Source of the DNA: an uncultured Lachnospiraceae bacterium
Lineage (GTDB): Bacteria > Bacillota > Clostridia > Lachnospirales > Lachnospiraceae
Length of the DNA stretch: 59,900 bases
Direction: 5' to 3'
Assembly (NCBI GenBank): GCA_910579805.1
Contig: CAJTWM010000020.1
Location: 1 to 59,900 of the forward strand
A program made the translations under genes and the position numbers. The notes under the pieces are model-generated. The model searched no databases, was not told where the DNA came from, and saw only the letters and a list, made by a program, of their open reading frames with translations. Below are positions 52,611-59,900 of the stretch, piece after piece; within the stretch, counting starts at the first letter, position 1; each line of letters opens with the position of its first letter.

Positions 52611-52638
52611 ATTATACACAATGTTTGCATTTTTTCAA
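52611..52638 (-). promoter_or_regulatory. promoter of the ABC-F/PHP operon
   Basis: Minus strand TTGAAA (52638-52633), 16-base spacer, TATAAT (52616-52611). Confidence 0.65.
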
Positions 52639-52682
52639 TGGAAAATCTGCGGCGGGAGGGGAGATTCTTAAGATAATATTAA

Positions 52683-52711
52683 TTGGAAATTGTAATAGGC
52701 GGGTGTATAAT
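52683..52711 (+). promoter_or_regulatory. promoter of the GDPD gene
   Basis: TTGGAA (52683-52688), 17-base spacer, TATAAT (52706-52711), divergent from the ABC-F promoter. Confidence 0.65.
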
Positions 52712-52856
52712 ATAAAAAAGTATGCGAATCGGTTTTGGCATGCGCAGGTTGGGTATACAGGCGTATGCCTGCGGACGGGAAAGGATATACGGCCATAAAA
52801 AAGAGTGCCGGATGTTTCGGCTCTTAGGGTTCGAGTCCGCCGAAGCGGAGTGGGGG

Positions 52857-53693
52857 ATGGAAATGAATTTTTTTATTGTGGGATTGATCGTTTTGGCATT
52901 GGCTGTCCTGTATCTTTATGCTATTATGCCGAGGATGGTAAGGCGGCCTGACAAATCGCCGTTTACGGGATGGATGTATGCGCACAGGGGATTGTTTGAC
53001 AACAATACGCAGGCACCGGAAAACTCACTTTCCGCGTTCAAAAAGGCAGTGGATGCGGGGTTTGGAATCGAGATGGACGTGCAGCTTACGAAGGACAAGA
53101 TCCCGGTAGTATTTCATGATTTTACATTGGAACGGGCCTGTAAAAAGAAGGGGAAAGTTTCGGATTATACCTACGCCCAGCTTAAGCAGTTTTTCCTGTT
53201 CCGGTCGGACGAGCATATCCCGACTTTTCAGGAGGCGCTTGAACTTGTAAACGGAAAAGTGCCGCTGATCGTGGAACTAAAGATAGAATGGAGCGACTGC
53301 AGCGTATGCAGGGAAGCGGACAGGCTGCTGGGCAGCTACAAAGGCTTCTATGTGATAGAGTCTTTTAATCCTTTAGGGCTTATCTGGTATCGCAGGCACC
53401 GCAGCCGGATCATCAGAGGACAGCTTGCGGATCATTTCAGAAAAGAAGGGACGGCGAAGGGGCCGTTTTACTTTCTGTTACATTATCTTGTCTTGAATTT
53501 TTTGACAAAGCCGGATTTTATTGCCTATAATCACAAATATTCCAAAAATATGTCAAGGCAGTTGTGCCGGTATCTGTATGGGGCAGCTGCGGCGGGGTGG
53601 ACGATAAAAAACGAAGAACAGCTTATGTCTGCAAGGGAAAACTTTGACTGGATCATATTTGACGGTTTTGTACCAAAAATAAGAAAAAATTAA
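52857..53693 (+). CDS. membrane-anchored glycerophosphodiester phosphodiesterase
   Basis: 278 residues. One N-terminal membrane segment (NFFIVGLIVLALAVLYLYAIM, residues 4-24) then a GDPD TIM barrel: WMYAHRGLFDN with the catalytic His, PENSLSAFKKAVDAGFGIEMDVQLTKDKIPVVFHDFTLER with the metal acids, and IVELKIEW. It would split glycerophosphodiesters, perhaps from lipids or wall polymers. The frame is open to 52722, but GGAG before ATG 52857 is the best start. The leader from 52712 is about 145 bases and contains no recognised riboswitch. Confidence 0.85.
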   Translation: MEMNFFIVGLIVLALAVLYLYAIMPRMVRRPDKSPFTGWMYAHRGLFDNNTQAPENSLSAFKKAVDAGFGIEMDVQLTKDKIPVVFHDFTLERACKKKGKVSDYTYAQLKQFFLFRSDEHIPTFQEALELVNGKVPLIVELKIEWSDCSVCREADRLLGSYKGFYVIESFNPLGLIWYRRHRSRIIRGQLADHFRKEGTAKGPFYFLLHYLVLNFLTKPDFIAYNHKYSKNMSRQLCRYLYGAAAAGWTIKNEEQLMSARENFDWIIFDGFVPKIRKN

Positions 53694-53704
53694 AAAAATG
53701 TTTT

Positions 53705-53732
53705 TTGTTTATTTACTTTTTTATGGTATTAT
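53705..53732 (+). promoter_or_regulatory. possible promoter of the amidase gene
   Basis: TTGTTT (53705-53710), 16-base spacer, TATTAT (53727-53732), 160 bases upstream of the gene. AT-rich surroundings make this uncertain. Confidence 0.35.
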
Positions 53733-53892
53733 TTTATTAGTGTACCCAATTGGTAAATGGAGTACTGAAAAATGCTTTTTGTCAGATGTGCGTCACGGTT
53801 TGCGAAGTGTGCCGGAAAAAGAGCATAGCGGCCATTCCTGAACCTGAAAGCCATATTTGACGTGAAGGATAAAAAGGGGACGAAAGACAAAT

Positions 53893-55005
53893 ATGAGCGG
53901 GGACAGGGGTTACGGAGATTTGGATATTATTTCGTACGGTACAAAAAATGTGCGGAAAGGAAAAGAACGGAGAAGCAGCAGCATCAGGACCAACCATGCA
54001 AGAAAGGACAGCATCGGTAATAACGGCGGCAGGGTAAGAGACGGGGAAATGAGAAACGGGGGCTACCCGCAAAGCCGCAATATCAAAACGATCCATACAA
54101 AGAACAGTGTCAGAAGCAGCGGCGGCGTTGTAAGCGTGACAGGGGATGTGAGGATCGTAAAAGCAAAAGAGGGCAGCGGCAGAAGGGGAAATATAAAAAG
54201 CGGCGGAGCGGGGAACAGGTATGAAAACGCGGGGAAGAGGCCCTATGACGTCAGAGAGAGCAGGCAGGTCTCCAAAAGGAGGAAACGCAGGCAGAGAGCC
54301 TTTATAGCCAGATTTGTATCCGCTCTTTCGATCTGTATTGTGGCAGGGGGCGTAGGAATATGTATGTATTCGCTGCTTTTTGAAAAGGAGCAGATCGAGG
54401 CCAGAAAGGTAACGGATCTTTCCGCTTTTACGCAAGCCCCTTTTGCAAAAGAAAACAACTGGACGATAGAAGATATTTTGGCGGCGCTGCAGCGGGAGGG
54501 GATAGATTGTACGCAGGATTTTCTGACGGTGAACGAATATTCCAGACCTGCGGATAAGCTCAGACAGGTCAATAATATTTTCGTGCATTATACGGCGAAT
54601 CCGGCAACCAGCGCGGCACAGAACAGAAGTTATTTTGAAAATCTTTCCGAGACGCATGAAACCTCGGCAAGCGCGCATTTTATCATCGGGTATGAGGGGG
54701 AGATCGTACAGTGTATTCCCCTAGAGGAGATCGCCTATGCGGTTGCAGGAAGAAATGAAGACTCCATATCGATAGAGTGCTGCTATTTAGAGGAAAACGG
54801 CGAATTTACAAAAGAAACGTATGAAACGCTGGTTCATTTTGCGGCAAGGCTTTTGAAAAAATACGGGTTAGATGCGGAAGACCTGCGCCGGCACTATGAC
54901 GAGGGCGGCAAGTCGTGTCCCAAATATTATGTGGAAAACGAAGAAGAATGGTGGGCTTTTGTACGGGACGTAAAAGATTATAAAAGTACATTGCGGGACG
55001 AATAA
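53893..55005 (+). CDS. membrane-anchored N-acetylmuramoyl-L-alanine amidase
   Basis: 370 residues. The first 136 residues are a Gly/Ser/Arg/Lys-rich, probably disordered cytoplasmic tail, followed by a basic cluster (SKRRKRRQR) and one membrane segment (about 137-163). The external catalytic domain is an Amidase_2/PGRP zinc enzyme: His232 in FVHYTANP, His334 in RRHYDEGGKSC and Cys342 as ligands. It cuts the wall peptide from the sugar chain. The long basic tail inside the cell is unusual. Start weakly supported; the upstream region lacks a clear AGGAGG. Confidence 0.8.
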   Translation: MSGDRGYGDLDIISYGTKNVRKGKERRSSSIRTNHARKDSIGNNGGRVRDGEMRNGGYPQSRNIKTIHTKNSVRSSGGVVSVTGDVRIVKAKEGSGRRGNIKSGGAGNRYENAGKRPYDVRESRQVSKRRKRRQRAFIARFVSALSICIVAGGVGICMYSLLFEKEQIEARKVTDLSAFTQAPFAKENNWTIEDILAALQREGIDCTQDFLTVNEYSRPADKLRQVNNIFVHYTANPATSAAQNRSYFENLSETHETSASAHFIIGYEGEIVQCIPLEEIAYAVAGRNEDSISIECCYLEENGEFTKETYETLVHFAARLLKKYGLDAEDLRRHYDEGGKSCPKYYVENEEEWWAFVRDVKDYKSTLRDE

Positions 55006-55023
55006 GGGCGGCATTCTGTAAAG

Positions 55024-55060
55024 CGGCAAAACGATCGGGTTTTGCCGTTATTTTGTTTAT
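55024..55060 (+). terminator. terminator after the amidase
   Basis: CGGCAAAAC (55024-55032) pairs perfectly with GTTTTGCCG (55039-55047), followed by TTATTTTGTTTA. Confidence 0.75.
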
Positions 55061-55063
55061 GGC

Positions 55064-55092
55064 TTGCCTGAAAGAAGTTCTTCTAGTATAAT
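55064..55092 (+). promoter_or_regulatory. promoter of the lipoprotein gene
   Basis: TTGCCT (55064-55069), 17-base spacer, TATAAT (55087-55092), 55 bases before the gene. Confidence 0.65.
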
Positions 55093-55146
55093 AGGGGAAC
55101 AATAAAGGGGAAATCGGATTCACTGGAGAATGGGGGATATATTTTT

Positions 55147-56463
55147 ATGAAAAAGCTACACAGATATTTGGCCGTGCTTCTAGCAGCGATAGTGGCAGTC
55201 GGAGTCTATGCATGCGGAGAGAAAAATACGTTTCAGATCTCTAAGATTGAAAAACAATATACGAATGTAAAAATCACGTCAACAGACGATATGGGAGACA
55301 TTGTCCTGAACGAAAAGAGGACGCAGGAATTTGGGAAATTGTTTGAAGGGCTTGTTTTTGAGCAGACCCAGTCGGCAGGCGGGCTGAACGAACGCTCCTA
55401 TTCCGTTATCCTGCTAGACGGCAGTGTTCCGGTAGATTCTATCCAAATCGCGGAGGCGGGGACAACGGTCACATACGGAGGCTACTTTTACCGGCTGACG
55501 GAAGGAAGTTTTGATACGGAAAAATGGCGTCTTTTGATCGAGGAAGAAAGGGAAGAACAAAAGAAAAACGAAACATCGGCAAAAGAGGATATACAGGAGG
55601 GTACAGAGGAAACGCAGGATCCGGAGAGTGCGGCGGATCCGGAAGAAAACGGACAGGAAGAGGGGGAATATTACGGGATAGACCGGTCAGACTTTGCAGC
55701 GTCGAAGGTCATCGCCGTTCCTGCATGGCCGGAATGCAGGGTGGATCTGGACGGAGACGGCAGTACGGAGACGATCGTGTATGAAGTCCAGTCTGCGGAT
55801 GATATACATAAAGAACTCCTTTTCCTGATTTACGATCATGAGGGGAATTTTTATTCCGAAACGGAAGGGACAAGTCCGGTATGGGAAAATCCTTCATCAG
55901 AAGGTTATTTTATTATGGACCTTGACAGTGAAGACAAGTATTTGGAAATTGCGGTTTTGGATGACGGGCCAAGCGGCGATCCCTGTTTTTCTACTATGAG
56001 ATATGACGCGGGAAAGCTGATCTATATGGGTGAAATACCTACGGATTCGCCGTATGGGGAATTAAAGGCGGCAGGAGACGGAAAGGTGGTAGGTTCCGGA
56101 CGGCTTTCCATACTGCAGACATGGAGGGCGCCTTTTACATGGGTGACGGAAGGAAACAGAATACGGCTTTTGGAAGAAGAGTGGTATTATCCTTATGTGA
56201 ATTCCACTACAGGGGCTGCGGTTAAACAGAAAAAGCCGGTCCTCCTGTATGAAGAGCCGGATCTGGGAGCAAACGCTGCGGAAATCCTGCCTTCTGATGA
56301 AGCTGTGACTTTTGGGACGACGGACAATAAAAACTGGGTGCAGTTTTTCCGTGCGGACGGGAAGGAAGGATGGATCTATCTGGAAGACGGATACTATATG
56401 CAGTCCGGAGGAGAACGGACCAGCGTTATGGATATTTTTGAAAATCTGAGTATGGCGGGGTGA
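55147..56463 (+). CDS. lipoprotein with SH3-like C-terminal domain
   Basis: 438 residues. Signal peptide ends VGVYACG with Cys23 as the lipid-modified residue. Residues about 140-175 are a Glu/Asp/Gln-rich linker. The middle has VDLDGDGSTETIVYEV, an integrin/FG-GAP type calcium-binding loop. The C-terminal part (PVLLYEEPDLGANAAEILPSDEAVTFG to GWIYLEDG) has SH3b-like strands. It is exported and likely surface-located. No enzyme activity is indicated. Confidence 0.7.
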   Translation: MKKLHRYLAVLLAAIVAVGVYACGEKNTFQISKIEKQYTNVKITSTDDMGDIVLNEKRTQEFGKLFEGLVFEQTQSAGGLNERSYSVILLDGSVPVDSIQIAEAGTTVTYGGYFYRLTEGSFDTEKWRLLIEEEREEQKKNETSAKEDIQEGTEETQDPESAADPEENGQEEGEYYGIDRSDFAASKVIAVPAWPECRVDLDGDGSTETIVYEVQSADDIHKELLFLIYDHEGNFYSETEGTSPVWENPSSEGYFIMDLDSEDKYLEIAVLDDGPSGDPCFSTMRYDAGKLIYMGEIPTDSPYGELKAAGDGKVVGSGRLSILQTWRAPFTWVTEGNRIRLLEEEWYYPYVNSTTGAAVKQKKPVLLYEEPDLGANAAEILPSDEAVTFGTTDNKNWVQFFRADGKEGWIYLEDGYYMQSGGERTSVMDIFENLSMAG

Positions 56464-56889
56464 GGAAGAAATGTTATGCTGCCGTTTTTTGCCTGCCTTC
56501 GGTGCAAAGACCATGCAAAGAGGGGCGTGCAGACGGTAAAAATGATTTTTCAGGGACGCTTTGGAGATAGATTGAAAAATCAAAGATTTTACAACTTTCT
56601 ATTTAAGCAGTATCATAAGCAAGCTTGTGATATGCATGGGGATTAGCGTGAAATTAAAATTTCCCGGTCCTGATTTGCATGCCCGCTAAAGCGGGCATAT
56701 GGGAGTTAGTGTGATTTTCAGTTGAGAAGCAGTATTTATGGGCAGTGTCCTGAGCCGTAAATATTGTTCCTCCGGTTAAAATATTATACGGGGCATTTTG
56801 TGCAAAATATACAAAAATGTAAAATCAAGGAAACGGGAATGACGTTGCACGGAAATCAAACGTCTTTGGAAAACGGACATTTGCGGATG
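56464..56889. other. intergenic region before ppdK, left part
   Basis: No coding sequence seen. It holds the stem-loop repeat at 56679 and otherwise low-complexity AT-rich sequence. A few short plus-strand frames lack ribosome sites. Confidence 0.5.
56679..56709 (+). repeat. stem-loop repeat (copy 3)
   Basis: ATGCCCGCT pairs with AGCGGGCAT (56679-56698), then ATGGGAGTTAG. The sequence after the stem is identical in most positions to that at 20684-20699. Confidence 0.55.
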
Positions 56890-56903
56890 TGTAATCGCTT
56901 ACA
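56890..56903. promoter_or_regulatory. cre-like site, CcpA catabolite control
   Basis: TGTAATCGCTTACA matches the cre consensus TGWNANCGNTNWCA at all fixed positions. It lies about 110 bases upstream of the ppdK -10. CcpA binding is inferred from the motif. Confidence 0.55.
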
Positions 56904-56999
56904 ATTTATCGCTGTGAATCGATAAAATCAAAAAGATTTGGCAACTTTTACAAAAATGTGGGGAGCGGACAAAATCTAGGTGCAGAGAAATGGGGCATA

Positions 57000-57008
57000 T
57001 GCTATAAT
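57000..57008 (+). promoter_or_regulatory. extended -10 promoter of ppdK
   Basis: TGC-TATAAT ends at 57008; the -35 region (about 56980) is weak, as is usual with an extended -10. Confidence 0.55.
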
Positions 57009-57014
57009 ATTCAA

Positions 57015-57143
57015 GGATGATAACCGCGCATTGGACAGATAAAGGAGGCCAGGCGCTTCGTTTTTTGTTTGAATTGTGAATTTTTTGTCATATGCAACCG
57101 GTTATCGAAATTAAACAATAATATATTCAAGGAGAAAGAGCAA
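57015..57143 (+). promoter_or_regulatory. ppdK leader with orphan ribosome site and inverted repeat
   Basis: About 129 bases of untranslated leader. AAAGGAGG at 57041-57048 has no start codon at proper distance; GATAACCG (57019-57026) can pair with CGGTTATC (57099-57106). A T-rich run follows at 57060-57066. This could be a regulated leader; no known riboswitch is recognised. Confidence 0.35.
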
Positions 57144-59765
57144 ATGGCAAAATGGGTTTACTTATTTAGTGAAGGTAACGCTAATATGCGTGAACTTTTG
57201 GGCGGCAAAGGTGCAAACCTTGCAGAGATGACAAACCTTGGACTTCCGGTACCGCAGGGCTTCACGATCACAACAGAAGCTTGTACGCAGTACTATGAAG
57301 ACGGCAGACAGATCAATGATGAGATTCAGGCACAGATTAACGAATACATCGTAAAGATGGAAGAGATTACAGGAAAGAAATTCGGAGACCTTGAGAATCC
57401 GCTTCTTGTATCTGTACGTTCTGGTGCAAGAGCATCCATGCCCGGTATGATGGATACAATTTTGAACCTTGGTCTGAATGAAGAAGTTGTAGAAGTTGTA
57501 GCAAAGAAGACAGGTAACGAGAGATGGGCCCGTGACTGCTACAGAAGATTTATCCAGATGTATTCCGACGTTGTTATGGAAGTCGGCAAAAAATACTTTG
57601 AAGAATTGATCGATAAAATGAAAGCTGACAGAGGCGTTACACAGGACGTAGATCTGACAGCGGAAGATTTAAAAGAGCTGGCAAACCAGTTCAAAGCCGA
57701 ATACAAAGAAAAAATCGGCGAGGACTTCCCGGACGATCCGAAGGAACAGTTAATGGGCGCGGTAAAAGCCGTATTCCGTTCATGGGACAACCCTCGTGCA
57801 AACGTATACCGTCGTGACAACGATATCCCATATTCATGGGGTACTGCCGTAAACGTACAGGAAATGGCATTCGGTAACTGGTCCGACGAGTCCGGCACAG
57901 GCGTTGCGTTCACAAGAGATCCCGCTACAGGCGAAAGAAAGCTGATGGGCGAGTTCCTGATCAATGCGCAGGGTGAAGACGTTGTTGCGGGTGTTCGTAC
58001 TCCTCAGCCTATCGCTTCTTTGGCAGAGGTTATGCCGGAAGTATTCGAGCAGTTTAAAAACGTATGCTCTACTTTGGAAAACCATTACAGAGATATGCAG
58101 GATATGGAATTTACCATTCAGGATAGAAAGCTGTTCATGTTACAGACAAGAAACGGTAAGAGAACAGCGCAGGCAGCTTTAAAGATTGCTTGTGATCTGG
58201 TAGATGAAGGTATGAGAACAGAGGAAGAAGCAGTAGCTATGATCGATCCTCGTAATTTAGATACCTTACTTCATCCGCAGTTTGATGCTAAGGCATTAAA
58301 AGCGGCTACGCCGATCGGCAAAGGTCTTGGCGCTTCTCCGGGCGCTGCATGCGGTAAGATCGTATTTACGGCAGAAGATGCTGAAAACTGGAATGCAAGG
58401 GGCGAGAAAGTCGTTCTTGTTCGTTTGGAAACATCACCGGAAGATATTACCGGGATGAAAGCTTCTCAGGGTATCTTAACGGTTCGCGGCGGTATGACGT
58501 CTCACGCAGCCGTAGTTGCGCGTGGTATGGGTACATGCTGTGTATCCGGTTGCGGCGATATTGCTATGGATGAAGCAAATAAGCAGTTTACGTTAGCCGG
58601 AAAGACATTCAAAGAAGGCGATTACCTTTCCATTGACGGTTCTACAGGTAACATTTATGACGGCCAGATTCCTACTGTTGACGCTACGATCGCAGGCGAA
58701 TTCGGCAGGATCATGGGATGGGCTGATAAATACAGGACGCTTAAAGTAAGAACAAATGCGGATACACCGGCTGATGCAAGGAAAGCGCGTGAACTTGGTG
58801 CAGAAGGTATCGGTCTTTGCCGTACAGAGCATATGTTCTTTGAAGAGGACAGAATCGCAGCGTTCCGCGAGATGATCTGCTCCGATACGGTAGAAGAAAG
58901 AGAAGCGGCTTTGGACAAGATCCTTCCTTATCAGCAGGGAGACTTCAAAGCATTATATGAAGCTTTGGAAGGCAATCCGGTTACGATCCGTTTCCTTGAT
59001 CCGCCTCTTCATGAATTTGTTCCGACAGAAGAGGAAGATATCAAGAAACTGGCAGAGGCACAGGGGAAATCTGTGGAGACGATCAAGAATATCATCACAT
59101 CCTTGCATGAGTTCAATCCGATGATGGGACACAGAGGATGCCGTCTTGCGGTAACTTATCCTGAAATTGCTAAAATGCAGACTAAGGCAGTTATCCGTGC
59201 AGCAATTGAAGTACAGAAAGAACATCCGGATTGGAATGTAAAACCGGAGATCATGATTCCGCTCGTATGTGAGATTAAGGAATTAAAATTTGTCAAGAAA
59301 GTTGTTGTTGAGACAGCGGACGCTGAAATTGCAGCGGCAGGCGTTAAATTAGAGTATGAAGTAGGTACGATGATCGAGATCCCGAGAGCAGCCCTGACTG
59401 CAGACGAGATCGCAACAGAGGCAGATTTCTTCTGCTTCGGTACAAACGATCTGACACAGATGACATTCGGATTCTCCCGTGACGATGCAGGTAAGTTCTT
59501 AGACGCTTACTATGACACCAAGATCTTCGAGAATGATCCGTTTGCAAAACTGGATCAGACAGGCGTAGGTAAGTTAATGGAACTGTCCATTAAACTTGGC
59601 AAACCGGTTAATCCGAAGCTTCATATCGGTATCTGCGGCGAGCATGGCGGAGATCCTTCTTCCGTAGAGTTCTGCCATAAGATTGGTTTGGATTATGTAT
59701 CCTGCTCACCGTTCCGTGTTCCGATTGCAAGATTGGCGGCGGCACAGGCGGCTATTCAGAAATAA
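57144..59765 (+). CDS. ppdK: pyruvate, phosphate dikinase
   Basis: 873-residue enzyme that interconverts PEP + AMP + PPi and pyruvate + ATP + Pi, central in anaerobic glycolysis. N-terminal ATP-grasp domain (ELLGGKGANLAEM, SVRSGARASMPGMMDTILNLG). The phosphohistidine is His454 in RGGMTSHAAVVARGMG. The C-terminal PEP domain has RTEHMFFEEDR, IEIPRAALTADEIA, TNDLTQMTFGFSRDD and Cys831 in GICGEHGGD. His454 and Cys831 sit within one residue of the C. symbiosum enzyme's catalytic residues. The frame is open from TTG 57069, but AAGGAGA and the start MAKWVYLFSEG set ATG 57144. Codon use suggests high expression. Confidence 0.97.
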   Translation: MAKWVYLFSEGNANMRELLGGKGANLAEMTNLGLPVPQGFTITTEACTQYYEDGRQINDEIQAQINEYIVKMEEITGKKFGDLENPLLVSVRSGARASMPGMMDTILNLGLNEEVVEVVAKKTGNERWARDCYRRFIQMYSDVVMEVGKKYFEELIDKMKADRGVTQDVDLTAEDLKELANQFKAEYKEKIGEDFPDDPKEQLMGAVKAVFRSWDNPRANVYRRDNDIPYSWGTAVNVQEMAFGNWSDESGTGVAFTRDPATGERKLMGEFLINAQGEDVVAGVRTPQPIASLAEVMPEVFEQFKNVCSTLENHYRDMQDMEFTIQDRKLFMLQTRNGKRTAQAALKIACDLVDEGMRTEEEAVAMIDPRNLDTLLHPQFDAKALKAATPIGKGLGASPGAACGKIVFTAEDAENWNARGEKVVLVRLETSPEDITGMKASQGILTVRGGMTSHAAVVARGMGTCCVSGCGDIAMDEANKQFTLAGKTFKEGDYLSIDGSTGNIYDGQIPTVDATIAGEFGRIMGWADKYRTLKVRTNADTPADARKARELGAEGIGLCRTEHMFFEEDRIAAFREMICSDTVEEREAALDKILPYQQGDFKALYEALEGNPVTIRFLDPPLHEFVPTEEEDIKKLAEAQGKSVETIKNIITSLHEFNPMMGHRGCRLAVTYPEIAKMQTKAVIRAAIEVQKEHPDWNVKPEIMIPLVCEIKELKFVKKVVVETADAEIAAAGVKLEYEVGTMIEIPRAALTADEIATEADFFCFGTNDLTQMTFGFSRDDAGKFLDAYYDTKIFENDPFAKLDQTGVGKLMELSIKLGKPVNPKLHIGICGEHGGDPSSVEFCHKIGLDYVSCSPFRVPIARLAAAQAAIQK

Positions 59766-59836
59766 TGCCATAGGAATTTGGAACGATTTGGCGAAAGTAT
59801 AAGAAAATGGCTTGAAATCAAGGGTTTTCAGGCTTG

Positions 59837-59874
59837 GAGGGGTTCACTGGGGTGGCTGGTGGGCTCCTCTTTTT
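59837..59874 (+). terminator. terminator after ppdK
   Basis: GAGGGGTTC (59837-59845) can pair with GGGCTCCTC (59861-59869) including G-U pairs, then TTTTTG. Confidence 0.6.
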
Positions 59875-59900
59875 GTGGGTTTTTGATACCGCTGATAGAG

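Noticed and set aside
52828..52845. GGTTCGAGTCC motif resembling a tRNA T-loop
   Set aside because: The flanks do not pair as a T stem and there is no acceptor, D or anticodon arm.
57069..57143. N-terminal extension of ppdK from TTG 57069
   Set aside because: The ribosome site AAGGAGG is about 20 bases away, and PPDK homologues begin at the ATG 57144.

Overview
This 59.9 kb window reads as chromosomal DNA of a strictly anaerobic Firmicute, most likely a Lachnospiraceae (Clostridia). That is inferred from gene content: the dgt-dnaG-rpoD-trmK block, an A-type flavodiiron protein, a CD1871A-type CXXC miniprotein, separate pyrB and pyrI genes, a folB-folK fusion, a DUF815 ATPase, pyruvate phosphate dikinase, and strong AGGAGG-type ribosome sites. 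Most of it is ordinary core genome of moderate GC. The left end is different.

Layout. 1-3300 is a mosaic, AT-rich accessory patch: a conjugative-element small gene, a GNAT acetyltransferase, broken pieces of a repeat protein, a VirD4-like coupling protein and a TetR regulator, then HAD and NUDIX genes. It stops at the 3' end of a tRNA-Leu(AAG), a classic integration site. 3.4-12.6 kb holds asparaginase, a FIST sensor with a soluble chemoreceptor, a DUF6320/acyltransferase pair, flavodiiron protein, an esterase and lrgAB. 12.7-20.6 kb is the replication and transcription operon (dgt, dnaG, rpoD, trmK, a Nif3-like gene, a TGS-uridine kinase-like gene) followed by RNase P RNA. 20.7-29.7 kb carries a secreted protease, a thioredoxin-reductase-like flavoprotein without the redox cysteines, a tiny self-contained transcription unit, rsgA, and a thiol/iron-sulfur/metal-GTPase island (TlpA-like lipoprotein, CXXC miniprotein, polyferredoxin, His-rich G3E GTPase, GTPase fused to a YcgQ-like domain), then ylmH and a CmpB-family membrane protein.

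29.8-35.5 kb has a PHP phosphoesterase, a palindromic MITE-like element abutting pyrI, pyrBI, nitroreductase, a PH-domain protein and a MATE exporter. 35.5-39.9 kb is a folate cluster (folC, folE, HD protein, folP, folBK). 40-48.6 kb has DUF5050, pheA, DUF815, ppx, ppk and maf. 48.6-56.5 kb has an aspartate aminotransferase, PHP protein, ABC-F ATPase, GDPD, a membrane-anchored amidase and a lipoprotein. The window ends with ppdK behind a 680-base regulatory region that contains a good cre-like (CcpA-type) palindrome.

How it fits together. Several genes serve anaerobic redox and metal handling (FprA, FeS protein, G3E GTPases, TlpA-like protein), others nucleotide and folate supply (pyrBI, fol cluster, dgt), and polyphosphate turnover (ppx/ppk). 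I see no CRISPR array, no intact integrase or transposase, and no complete defence or secretion system. The most unusual signals are the metal/thiol island, the mini transcription unit in front of rsgA, the MITE-like element whose end supplies the pyrI stop codon, and a small dispersed stem-loop family.
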